Below, one piece after another: positions 1 through 5,241 of a stretch of DNA of 5,241 bases (positions are counted from its first letter, which is position 1; every line of letters starts with the position of its first letter). The notes beneath the pieces are model-generated. The model was not told the origin of the DNA. It worked only from the letters and a program-made list of their open reading frames with translations, and made no database searches. A program made the position numbers and the translations under genes. Location: assembly GCA_009843565.1 (NCBI GenBank), contig VYDF01000203.1, positions 1-5,241 of the forward strand, written 5' to 3'. This stretch comes from Acidimicrobiia bacterium (lineage in GTDB: Bacteria; Actinomycetota; Acidimicrobiia; Acidimicrobiales; Bin134).

Positions 1-114
1 GGCTAAGCTCAGCTTGTGAACCGGCGCCGTCTCCCTAAGTTCCCGCAGCAATTTATAGGGATCGGCATACACCTCCGAATCGGTGACGATCCGAAGCAGC
101 AGCTCGTCGCTCAT
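1..114 (-). CDS. Cytochrome P450, N-terminal fragment (cut by window edge)
   Basis: The minus strand is open from an ATG at 114 to the left edge and gives the first 38 residues. They include an Asp-Pro-Tyr at residues 18-20 and then an Arg-Glu-Leu-Arg-Glu-Thr-Ala-Pro-Val-His stretch at 24-33. This is the usual opening of soluble bacterial P450s (a DPY block, then LRE-x-APVH before beta-1). The haem-Cys loop and I-helix lie outside the window, so the family call rests on this motif alone. A P450 would be a cytoplasmic haem monooxygenase needing ferredoxin and reductase partners; its substrate cannot be told. The ATG overlaps the TGA of the upstream SDR as ATGA. The 16 bases before it are nearly all C/G with no purine-rich ribosome site, so translation probably depends on coupling to the SDR. 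Confidence 0.72.
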   Translation of the reverse strand, partial: MSDELLLRIVTDSEVYADPYKLLRELRETAPVHKLSLA

Positions 115-1028
115 GGGCGGGGGCTGTGGACTCGTCCGAAGGTGTAGGCGTCGGGCCAGCCCCGTTCGGCGAGATTGGCCTCTTGGCGGGCGATGGCGGT
201 GGGGATGTCGGCCGGTTGCCAGCCCTCAACCAGCGACTCGCCCATTAGATCGCGCACCGGCCGGTTGAGTTCCACCAAGAGTTGCAGGCTGAAGGCGATG
301 CGGCCGGTGAGCAGATCGGGATCGCCGGTGACCAGTGCCAGGGCGGCTTCGGCCATGGTGTCCAGAGGCTCGAACATGTCCTCGTCGATCCAGCCGGCCT
401 CGACCAATATCGGGGTGGCGATGGCCGCCTGGGGGGTGAGGGCGTTCACCGACACCCCCTGCCCTTCGCACTCGCTGGCGGCGGACACAGTCAGCTTGTT
501 CAGAGCCGCCTTGGGGGCCCCGTAGACGAAGCCGGCTTTGGAGGGCTTGCTCGTGGGAAATGGCGGGCCGGGCGGCAACTCGGCTGAGAAGGTGGTGAGG
601 TTCAATATTGAGCCGCTCCCCCGCTCTCGCATCCCGCCGATCACGGCCTTCATCAGCTCCCACGGCGCCCACAGATTCACTTGCAGGCTTAGCTCGAGCT
701 GTTTGGGAGTGACTTCCTCGAACGGGTGGTACCCGCCGAAGGCGGCGTTGTTCACCAGGATGTCGATAGGGCCGAACGCCTCCTCCGTCTTGGGCACCAG
801 TTGGGTGCGGGCGCCGTCGGGGTCACTGAGGTCGGACGGGAGCACCAGGCACTCCCCGCCGAACGACTCGATTCGCTCCTTGGTGGTGGCCAAGCCCTGC
901 TCATCACGGGCGGTGATGGCCACCCGGGCCCCCTCGGCGGCCAATCGCAGGGCGATGGCCGTGCCCGTGCCCCCCTTGCTGGCTCCGGTAACCAGCGCGA
1001 CCTTGCCCTCGGCCGCCCGTTCTGCCAT
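111..1028 (-). CDS. SDR-family NAD(P)-dependent oxidoreductase
   Basis: This is a 305-residue short-chain dehydrogenase/reductase, slightly longer than the classical 250-280. A Rossmann fold starts near residue 9 with the Gly-rich loop T14-G15-A-S-K-G-G-T-G22. Also visible are Asp66 (adenine-contact Asp), N93-N94-A-A, Asn118 (tetrad Asn) and Y169-x-x-x-K173 (catalytic Tyr and Lys). Arg41 after beta-2 leans towards NADP(H). Two oddities: the Gly loop is one residue longer than TGxxxGxG, and the position of the catalytic Ser seems to be Thr146, with a Pro-rich insertion (151-165) before Tyr169. The C-terminal 60 residues are also longer than usual. The start at 1028 is chosen because GGAAGG lies 7 nt upstream and the fold begins right after it; the open frame runs further to 1661, but that part is antisense to the phosphoesterase. 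It is probably co-transcribed with the P450. Its alcohol or ketone substrate is unknown. Confidence 0.93.
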   Translation of the reverse strand: MAERAAEGKVALVTGASKGGTGTAIALRLAAEGARVAITARDEQGLATTKERIESFGGECLVLPSDLSDPDGARTQLVPKTEEAFGPIDILVNNAAFGGYHPFEEVTPKQLELSLQVNLWAPWELMKAVIGGMRERGSGSILNLTTFSAELPPGPPFPTSKPSKAGFVYGAPKAALNKLTVSAASECEGQGVSVNALTPQAAIATPILVEAGWIDEDMFEPLDTMAEAALALVTGDPDLLTGRIAFSLQLLVELNRPVRDLMGESLVEGWQPADIPTAIARQEANLAERGWPDAYTFGRVHSPRP

Positions 1029-1079
1029 AGCCTTGCCTTCCCGTGAGAAACTATGTGAGAGCCTACGGCTACTAGCGAC
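1029..1079. promoter_or_regulatory. Divergent intergenic region, SDR / metallophosphoesterase
   Basis: This 51-bp gap must hold the start signals of both genes unless promoters lie inside coding DNA. On the minus strand a CATAGT hexamer (1055 to 1050) is a fair -10 candidate for the SDR; no convincing -35 is seen. A short inverted repeat, AGCC-TAC-GGCT, lies at 1060-1070 and could be an operator half or a chance match. No purine-rich ribosome site precedes the GTG at 1080. Confidence 0.35.
1036..1041 (-). promoter_or_regulatory. Ribosome binding site of the SDR gene (decides the start)
   Basis: Read on the minus strand the bases are GGAAGG, 7 nt before the ATG at 1028. This supports that ATG over any start in the long upstream open frame. 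Confidence 0.65.
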
Positions 1080-1814
1080 GTGACCGAGAACCAACGCCAA
1101 GCCCTTTCCCTGCTGCATACATCGGATTGCCATCTGGGAACTTCCCCCGCCCGGCGACAGGAGGCGGCATTTGCCGCGGCCATCGACCTGGCCATCGATG
1201 AGGCGGTGGACGCGGTGATCATCTCCGGCGATCTTTTCGACCACAATCGGGTAGGTGATGACGTGCTGAGCTGGGCCGCCGGCCAGTTGGCTCGGCTCTC
1301 GTGCCCAACGGTGATGATCGCCGGCAACCACGACGCCCACCCAGAATCTTCGGTTCTGCACCGTTTCATCCCCCACATCCAGGATCTCCCCATCACCATC
1401 CTCGATTCCCTCGAGGGAACCACGACCCACCTCCCCGCACTGGGGCTCACCGTGTGGGGCAAGTCGATGGACGACCACCATCCCGGATTCCACCCCCTCG
1501 ACAGGCTTCCCGAACGCCCAGAAGAGGGCTGGTGCGTGGCCATGGGCCACGGTCTGGTCATGTCCGACGAAACACCGTCGTACCGCTCGTCGCCCATCTA
1601 CCCCAGCCACCTCGAAGCCCTCAATTGGGACTATGTCGCCCTCGGCCACATCCACCGCCACATGGTGATCCGGGAGTCGCCCTCGCTGGTGGCCTACTCC
1701 GGCGCCACCGCGGAATCACTAGAGGGCGACCCCGCCGTGCTGCTCGTCACCCTCGACCCCGACTCAGGCGTCTCTTTGAACTTGCGCGAGTTGACGCCCA
1801 GTCCCGTCGCCTAG
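1080..1814 (+). CDS. Calcineurin-like metallophosphoesterase, SbcD/Mre11-like (small)
   Basis: A 244-residue protein with the full metallophosphoesterase motif series: D16-x-H18 (motif I), G-D51-L-F-D54 (II), G-N83-H84-D85 (III), G-H157-G (IV) and G-H190-I-H192 (V). These ligate two metal ions, usually Mn or Fe. Motif wording (HTSDxHLG, SGDLFD, AGNHD, LGHIH) is closest to SbcD/Mre11/YhaO-type nucleases. However, the protein is much shorter than SbcD (about 400 residues), lacks a long capping domain, and no SbcC-like ATPase is adjacent. It is probably a cytoplasmic phosphodiesterase or nuclease; the substrate cannot be told. GTG at 1080 is the only standard start before motif I: an in-frame TGA lies at 1056-1058. 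No Shine-Dalgarno site is visible. The next ORF follows in the same frame after the TAG. Confidence 0.9.
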   Translation: MTENQRQALSLLHTSDCHLGTSPARRQEAAFAAAIDLAIDEAVDAVIISGDLFDHNRVGDDVLSWAAGQLARLSCPTVMIAGNHDAHPESSVLHRFIPHIQDLPITILDSLEGTTTHLPALGLTVWGKSMDDHHPGFHPLDRLPERPEEGWCVAMGHGLVMSDETPSYRSSPIYPSHLEALNWDYVALGHIHRHMVIRESPSLVAYSGATAESLEGDPAVLLVTLDPDSGVSLNLRELTPSPVA

Positions 1815-1901
1815 CCTCTCGGCATCACTCCCACACTCCTCTACCTGCGGCGTTCCCGGTTCTTCCGGTCCATCACAGCCGCGGACATCGCCGCCGTCAT
1901 A

Positions 1902-2129
1902 GTGCTCGCATTTTGGTCTGACGGACTGGGCGTGCTCGCCGCCTTCTTGATCCTCATCGTCGTCTTCGGCACCGTTTATGTGGGTTTCGAGAAGTGGTGC
2001 CAGCATAAAGGCTGGGGGCATTTGTCGGACTATCCCGAAGCCCGCCAACAGAAGCACCTGCGCTGGCTGTTGAACTTCTCCGCTCACGGCCTCATCAACA
2101 TCCTCTTGATCAGGGCATTGGACTGGTAG
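1902..2129 (+). CDS. Small predicted membrane protein, unknown family
   Basis: A 75-residue ORF from GTG 1902 that I do not recognise. It has a clear membrane segment at about residues 9-29 (Leu/Val/Ile/Phe-rich), a polar Trp/Lys/His-rich loop (31-51) and a second hydrophobic stretch (54-70, more amphipathic) ending in Leu-Asp-Trp. Codons are strongly GC-ending, as in neighbouring real genes. The true start is doubtful: the frame stays open back to 1815, just after the phosphoesterase TAG, and the extra 29 codons also look coding (a basic Arg-rich patch, then a hydrophobic run). Yet they contain no ATG, GTG or TTG, only a CTG at 1845. GTG 1902 has no good ribosome site. Options are a CTG start, a sequence error, or the short form given here. 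It is probably co-transcribed with the phosphoesterase. Confidence 0.6.
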   Translation: MLAFWSDGLGVLAAFLILIVVFGTVYVGFEKWCQHKGWGHLSDYPEARQQKHLRWLLNFSAHGLINILLIRALDW

Positions 2130-2171
2130 ACGTTCCGAGTCTCCCGCCCGCTACTCCCCCACGCCCTAGTA

Positions 2172-2209
2172 CCCGTATTCGGGCAATGATTCTGGTCGGG
2201 CAGGCCGAC
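2172..2209. terminator. Candidate bidirectional terminator (two short hairpins)
   Basis: In the 117-bp convergent gap, a CCCG-TATT-CGGG hairpin lies at 2172-2183 and a GTCGG/CCGAC hairpin with a 5-nt loop at 2195-2209. Between them is an A/T-richer spacer, 2184-2194. A plus transcript meets the first hairpin and then the spacer; a minus transcript meets the second and then the spacer. Neither has a proper U-run, so intrinsic termination would be weak. Nothing else is seen in this gap. Confidence 0.3.
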
Positions 2210-2246
2210 GGTCTCCGAGCCCTCGCCAATCAGCCCGGTAGCAGGG

Positions 2247-3110
2247 TTAGGGCTTGCCCACGCCGGGGACGGCGGCGTCGGTGGCATAGATGGAGCCGGT
2301 TTTGGCCGCGGTGACCACTTCTCTCTTCCAGTCGTCGGCGGCGCAGATGAGGAGGGTGCGGCGGTCTTCACCGCCGAGGACGCAGGCCACCGGCACTTTG
2401 GGGGCCATATCGTAGGAGTCGGTCACCTCCCCGCCGGGCAGCACCCGGAACACTCGAAGTCCCAGGGGATCGGCCACCCAGACCGCGCCCTCGGCGTCGA
2501 GGCAGATGCCGTCGGGCGGCGCGACCGGGAGCTTGTCGGACTCGGGCACCAATTCGGCATAGACCCGGCGGTTGGAGAGGGTGCCATCGGGTGCCACATC
2601 GAAGGCGGTGAGCCGGGAGGCGGCGCTCTCGGCCACGATCAGCGTCTCCTCGTCGGGGGTGAGGATGTGGCCGTTGGGGGCCTCCATCTCTGGCGCGCCC
2701 ACGCTCACCGAGCCGTCAGGAGCCACTCGGAAGGTCTGGCCGGTGAACCGATCGCCTCCGGCGTGAATCCTCTGGCCCATGTCGCCGATGTAGGCGGTGC
2801 CGTCGGAGCGCACGATCATGTCGTTGATGTCGCCGATGGCCAGCGGCGACAAATCGGCGTGCTCCACCATGGAGCCGTCGGGCTCTTGGCGCAGCAGCTT
2901 CTGAGTGGACATGGCCACCACCAGCAGCCGGCCGTCGGGCAGCCAGCCCAGCCCCGACGGATCGTCCCAGTCGACCACCGCCACCGTCTCGGCGTTACCC
3001 TCCATGTCGGTGCGCACCACCCGGTGGGCGTGCATGTCGGAAAACCACAGTGCGCCGTCGCGCCACCGTGGGCCCTCGGAGAAGTTGAGCCCGTCCAAGA
3101 TCGTGCGCAT
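2247..3110 (-). CDS. SMP-30/gluconolactonase/LRE-like beta-propeller protein
   Basis: A 287-residue protein, close to the family's usual 290-300. It fits a six-bladed beta-propeller of the SMP-30/gluconolactonase family, which hydrolyses sugar or other lactones using one divalent metal. The expected ligands are present: Glu12 in SEGPRW, Asn146 in APNG and Asp200 in PPDG. Asn96 sits where a substrate-binding Asn is expected (GDINDM). Repeating blade signatures are visible, such as LPDGRLL (57-63), RSDGTAYIGDMG (101-112), TPDEETLIVAE (151-161) and LDAEGAVWVAD (204-214). No signal peptide is seen, so it is probably cytoplasmic. The start is the Met at 3110, not the upstream ATG at 3125, because a perfect AGGAGG sits 6 nt before it and the propeller begins at once. 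Substrate is unknown; related proteins include drug-lactone and phosphotriester hydrolases. Confidence 0.9.
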   Translation of the reverse strand: MRTILDGLNFSEGPRWRDGALWFSDMHAHRVVRTDMEGNAETVAVVDWDDPSGLGWLPDGRLLVVAMSTQKLLRQEPDGSMVEHADLSPLAIGDINDMIVRSDGTAYIGDMGQRIHAGGDRFTGQTFRVAPDGSVSVGAPEMEAPNGHILTPDEETLIVAESAASRLTAFDVAPDGTLSNRRVYAELVPESDKLPVAPPDGICLDAEGAVWVADPLGLRVFRVLPGGEVTDSYDMAPKVPVACVLGGEDRRTLLICAADDWKREVVTAAKTGSIYATDAAVPGVGKP

Positions 3111-3160
3111 CTGGTGCCTCCTCATCGCCTTGCTTGCGGACGAAATGGCACAATAGCCCC
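3111..3160. promoter_or_regulatory. Divergent promoter region, SMP-30-like / TauD-like
   Basis: This 50-bp gap separates two outward-facing genes. On the minus strand TATTGT (3155 to 3150) is a fair -10 hexamer, giving a leader of roughly 30 nt that includes the AGGAGG. On the plus strand CACAAT (3149-3154) overlaps the same bases; transcription from it would begin at or next to the ATG at 3161. No clear -35 is seen on either strand. The overlap would make the two promoters compete. Confidence 0.35.
3117..3122 (-). promoter_or_regulatory. Consensus Shine-Dalgarno site of the SMP-30-like gene
   Basis: The minus strand reads AGGAGG here, 6 nt before the ATG at 3110. The alternative ATG at 3125 lies only one base upstream of it and has no ribosome site of its own, so this element decides the start. 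Confidence 0.8.
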
Positions 3161-4087
3161 ATGAGCATGACCCTCACCCCCGGCATCGACGCGGAAGAGT
3201 CCTACGAGACCATCCAGGTGTCCCGTATTGGCGGGTCGCTGGGCGCGGTGATCTCGGGCGTGGACCCCCGCGACGACCTGACCGACCAGCAATTTGCCGA
3301 GATCCACGAGGCTTTGCTCCGCCACGAGGTGATTCTCTTCCGCAATGTGCCCATGAGTGCTGAGGCTCAACTGGAGTTGGCCTCCCGCTGGGGTCAGCCC
3401 AGCATTTACCCGCTCCAGGCCCTCATGGGCGTTACTGAGCCGAACACCTCGGTTATCCGCGACGACGCCGACAGCCTGCCCACCACCGACAACTGGCACA
3501 CCGATGTGACCTGGATCGAGGTGCCCCCCAAAGTCGCCCTGCTCCAGTCGCTGGTTGCACCCCCCTACGGCGGCGACACCATGTGGTGCAGCATGACCTC
3601 GGCCTACGACGCTCTGTCGGAACCGATGCGGGCCATGATCGACGGGTTGGAACTCCACCACTCCAATTACCCGCAGTACTGCACCAACATGGCGGAGAAA
3701 TCCGGAAGCTGGGACTTGGTGCCCTTGCTGCGGGAGGCCTACCCCGGCGTGAACCACCCGCTGGTGCGCACCCACCCCGAAACCGGGCGGCGGGCGCTGT
3801 ATGTGGCCACCAACTTCCAGCAATACGTGGTGGGGCTGTCCGAGAATGAGAGCACGGCTCTGCTCGACTTCCTGGTGCACCACATCAACCAGCCCCGCTT
3901 CCACTGCCGGTGGTCGTGGACAGAGGGCGATTTGGCCATCTGGGACGAGCGGTCAACCAACCATCGGGGCGTGTCCGATCACTACCCCGAGGTCCGCGAG
4001 GTGCGGCGCTGCACCGTCGACGGCGACCGCCCATACTTCGACCCGTCGGTGCCGTACGTGCCCAAGTCGGCCTACCAGCCCCAGTAG
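3161..4087 (+). CDS. TauD/TfdA-family Fe(II)/2-oxoglutarate-dependent dioxygenase
   Basis: A 308-residue protein, near the 280-300 typical of TauD/TfdA enzymes. The facial triad is complete: H113-x-D115 in NWHTDVTW and distal His268 in ERSTNHRG. Arg283, 15 residues after His268, matches the Arg that holds the 2-oxoglutarate carboxylate (spacing as in E. coli TauD). Thr140 in GGDTMW matches the conserved Thr of the cosubstrate site. The N-terminal SRIGGSLGAVISGVD (21-35) is typical of the family. Such cytoplasmic enzymes hydroxylate small anions such as taurine, alkyl sulfates or aryloxyacetates; the substrate here cannot be assigned, and no sulfonate transporter is adjacent. Starts are possible at TTG 3134, ATG 3161 and ATG 3167; 3161 is preferred, although no Shine-Dalgarno site is seen, so leaderless translation is possible. 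Its 3' end overlaps the convergent crotonase gene. Confidence 0.92.
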   Translation: MSMTLTPGIDAEESYETIQVSRIGGSLGAVISGVDPRDDLTDQQFAEIHEALLRHEVILFRNVPMSAEAQLELASRWGQPSIYPLQALMGVTEPNTSVIRDDADSLPTTDNWHTDVTWIEVPPKVALLQSLVAPPYGGDTMWCSMTSAYDALSEPMRAMIDGLELHHSNYPQYCTNMAEKSGSWDLVPLLREAYPGVNHPLVRTHPETGRRALYVATNFQQYVVGLSENESTALLDFLVHHINQPRFHCRWSWTEGDLAIWDERSTNHRGVSDHYPEVREVRRCTVDGDRPYFDPSVPYVPKSAYQPQ

Positions 4088-4923
4088 TCGCCTCCGAAGC
4101 GCTCGTCGCGCTCGGCCAGAGCCCCCTTCATTCCCCTATCCCGGGACGTCTCGTGGAAGTCGAACTCGTCGGGACTTCTGCGGGTGCCCATCACGAACAG
4201 CGGGTGGACGCCGTAGTGGGGGGTGAATGACTGGCCGATGCCCAGCAAGTCGTAGGTCATGTGGGCCACGGTGCGCCCGGTGGCGATGCCGTCTCGGGGC
4301 AGGCTGGCCAGGGCCCCGGTGAGCTGGGCCACCGCCTCATCGAGCTCATCTCGAGGCACCACTCGGTTGACCAAGCCCAGCCGCTCGGCCTCGGCGGCGT
4401 CGAATTTGCGCCCGGTAACCACCAGCTCATTGGCCCGCTTGAGCCCGATCTGAGAGGCCAGCATGGGATAGAGCCACGAGGTTCCCGCTGAACCGAATCG
4501 CTCTTCGGGCAGTCCGAACGTCGCGTCGTCGGTCACCACTGCGAAATCGCACACCAGCATCAGATACAGCCCGGCGCCGATGCACGGCCCGTGGATTCGG
4601 GCCACGATGGGCTTGGCCGAATACAGCAGGTCGCGCATAACCCACGCTCGGCGGCGCAGACCAGCGACAGCGAACCGCCCGCCCTTGGTCTCGGCCCCGC
4701 CGTAGAAGTCGTCGGGGCTGGACAGGTCAAATCCCGCCGTGAACCCCCTGCCCGCCCCGGCCAGCACGATGCACTTGACGTCGTCATCGGCCTCAGCTCG
4801 GCGGACGAAGGCCACAATCTGATCGAACATCTCGTCGGTCAGGGCATTGAACACCTCCGGCCGGTTGAGGGTGATCGACGCCACCGCACCGTCTGCTCCG
4901 TAGGTCACTTGGTCTTCAGACAT
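4072..4923 (-). CDS. Enoyl-CoA hydratase/isomerase (crotonase) family protein
   Basis: A 283-residue crotonase-fold protein acting on acyl-CoA thioesters. Family landmarks: SITLNRPEVFNAL (16-28), the oxyanion-hole segment FTAGFDL (61-67), the second oxyanion segment IHGPCIGAGLY (110-120), and FGLPE with Glu140 (136-140), matching the second catalytic Glu (rat Glu164). The first catalytic Glu (rat Glu144, in GGGCE) is replaced by Tyr120, so an ordinary syn-hydratase mechanism is doubtful. Delta3,delta2-enoyl-CoA isomerases work with a single Glu at the second site, so an isomerase or other crotonase reaction is possible. The tail ends in an aromatic GDYWGW. ATG 4923 is chosen because the similarity starts there and AGGA lies 8 nt upstream; the frame stays open to an ATG at 4995, but that extension is antisense to the permease. 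The final 16 bp overlap the TauD-like gene. Confidence 0.92.
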   Translation of the reverse strand: MSEDQVTYGADGAVASITLNRPEVFNALTDEMFDQIVAFVRRAEADDDVKCIVLAGAGRGFTAGFDLSSPDDFYGGAETKGGRFAVAGLRRRAWVMRDLLYSAKPIVARIHGPCIGAGLYLMLVCDFAVVTDDATFGLPEERFGSAGTSWLYPMLASQIGLKRANELVVTGRKFDAAEAERLGLVNRVVPRDELDEAVAQLTGALASLPRDGIATGRTVAHMTYDLLGIGQSFTPHYGVHPLFVMGTRRSPDEFDFHETSRDRGMKGALAERDERFGGDYWGW

Positions 4924-4943
4924 GGCCCCTATCCTGTCGGATT
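4924..4943. promoter_or_regulatory. 20-bp divergent gap, crotonase / permease
   Basis: The gap is too short for two full promoters, so at least part of each must lie in the neighbouring gene. Bases 4930-4935 read TATCCT on the plus strand, a -10-like hexamer that would start transcription at about the permease GTG (4944). The same bases read AGGATA on the minus strand, giving the crotonase ribosome site. A TTGGTC at 4909-4914 is a weak -35 with a short 15-bp spacer. Confidence 0.4.
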
Positions 4944-5241
4944 GTGAGCGACCCTCCCACTCGGCTGGTCCGTCGGCTGGGAATTGGGGATGCAATCGTC
5001 ATCGGGTTGGGGTCGATGATCGGGGCCAGCCTGTTCGCCGCCATCGGACCGGCGGCGGCCGCGGCCGGGTCAGGGCTGATGATCGGGCTGGCGGTGGCCG
5101 GTGTGGTGGCGTTCTGCAACGCCACTTCCTCAGCACAGTTGGCCGCGCTTTATCCCGCCTCAGGAGGCACCTATGTGTACGGTCGCAAGCGTCTAGGACA
5201 CCTGGCCGGATTCAGCGCCGGTTGGAGCTTCGTGATCGGCA
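4944..5241 (+). CDS. APC-superfamily amino acid/polyamine permease, N-terminal fragment
   Basis: The plus strand is open from GTG 4944 to the right edge (99 residues). After a short basic N-terminus (Arg7, Arg10, Arg11) comes LGIGDAIVIGLGSMIGASLF (12-31), the classic first membrane helix of APC transporters with the unwound Gly-Ser-Met-Ile-Gly-Ala substrate site. A second helix spans about 45-65, and then YPASGGTYVYG (70-80), the family's conserved P-x-x-GG-x-Y motif. A third helix begins near 88. Full-length relatives have about 12 helices and 430-500 residues, in the inner membrane, usually moving amino acids or amines by proton symport or exchange. Substrate cannot be judged from this part. 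No strong ribosome site precedes the GTG; a -10-like hexamer right upstream suggests a leaderless message. Confidence 0.88.
   Translation, partial: MSDPPTRLVRRLGIGDAIVIGLGSMIGASLFAAIGPAAAAAGSGLMIGLAVAGVVAFCNATSSAQLAALYPASGGTYVYGRKRLGHLAGFSAGWSFVIG

Noticed and set aside
1060..1070. AGCC-TAC-GGCT inverted repeat as a regulator operator
   Set aside because: A 4-bp stem is expected by chance in GC-rich DNA; it is noted only within the intergenic entry.
538..1083. 181-codon plus-strand ORF opposite the SDR
   Set aside because: Low-complexity Ser/Arg-rich product; the minus-strand SDR explains this DNA.
752..1597. 281-codon minus-strand ORF
   Set aside because: It is a Ser/Arg/Pro-rich frame shadow spanning both the SDR and the phosphoesterase, with no recognisable domain.
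1029..1661. N-terminal extension of the SDR frame by 211 codons
   Set aside because: It is antisense to the phosphoesterase, shows no domain, and the SDR fold with its ribosome site begins at 1028.
1080..1814. Calling the phosphoesterase SbcD itself
   Set aside because: It is too short, lacks the capping domain, and has no SbcC partner in the window.
3122..3904. 260-codon minus-strand ORF over the dioxygenase gene
   Set aside because: Its His/Gly/Val-rich product is typical of the antisense of a GC-rich gene, while the plus strand has a full catalytic motif set.
4924..4995. Upstream ATG at 4995 for the crotonase
   Set aside because: The added 24 residues do not resemble the family and are antisense to the permease start; ATG 4923 has a ribosome site.
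5045..5075. GC-rich Gly/Ala-coding run as a simple repeat
   Set aside because: It encodes the Ala-rich loop after the first permease helix and has no regular repeat unit.

Overview
The window is GC-rich DNA with strongly GC-ending codons and compact gene spacing. Its genes lean to oxidative and acyl-CoA catabolism: a cytochrome P450, a short-chain dehydrogenase (SDR), a TauD-type dioxygenase, a crotonase and an SMP-30 lactonase-like protein. GTG starts and several genes without Shine-Dalgarno sites fit a high-GC actinobacterium, perhaps an environmental Acidimicrobiia-like lineage. This is an inference from style; no marker gene fixes the taxonomy. I see no RNA gene, CRISPR array, transposase, integrase or origin.

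Layout, left to right: a P450 N-terminus (minus, cut by the left edge) is coupled by an ATGA overlap to an SDR (minus). A 51-bp divergent gap leads to a small calcineurin-like metallophosphoesterase (plus), followed in the same frame by a small membrane ORF (plus). A 117-bp convergent gap with two short hairpins separates this from an SMP-30/gluconolactonase-like gene (minus). A 50-bp divergent gap precedes a TauD/TfdA-family dioxygenase (plus), whose 3' end overlaps by 16 bp a convergent enoyl-CoA hydratase/isomerase-family gene (minus). A 20-bp divergent gap precedes the N-terminus of an APC-superfamily permease (plus, cut by the right edge).

The SDR-P450 pair probably forms one redox operon. 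The crotonase (acyl-CoA chemistry), TauD-like oxygenase, lactonase-like protein and permease could belong to uptake and breakdown of organic acids, amino acids or sulfonate-like compounds. Their alternating strands argue against one operon, so a shared pathway is only a suggestion. I found no clear sign of an undescribed multi-gene system. The most interesting points are active-site departures in the SDR and crotonase, a possible leaderless-start pattern on the plus strand, and the metallophosphoesterase/membrane-ORF junction.
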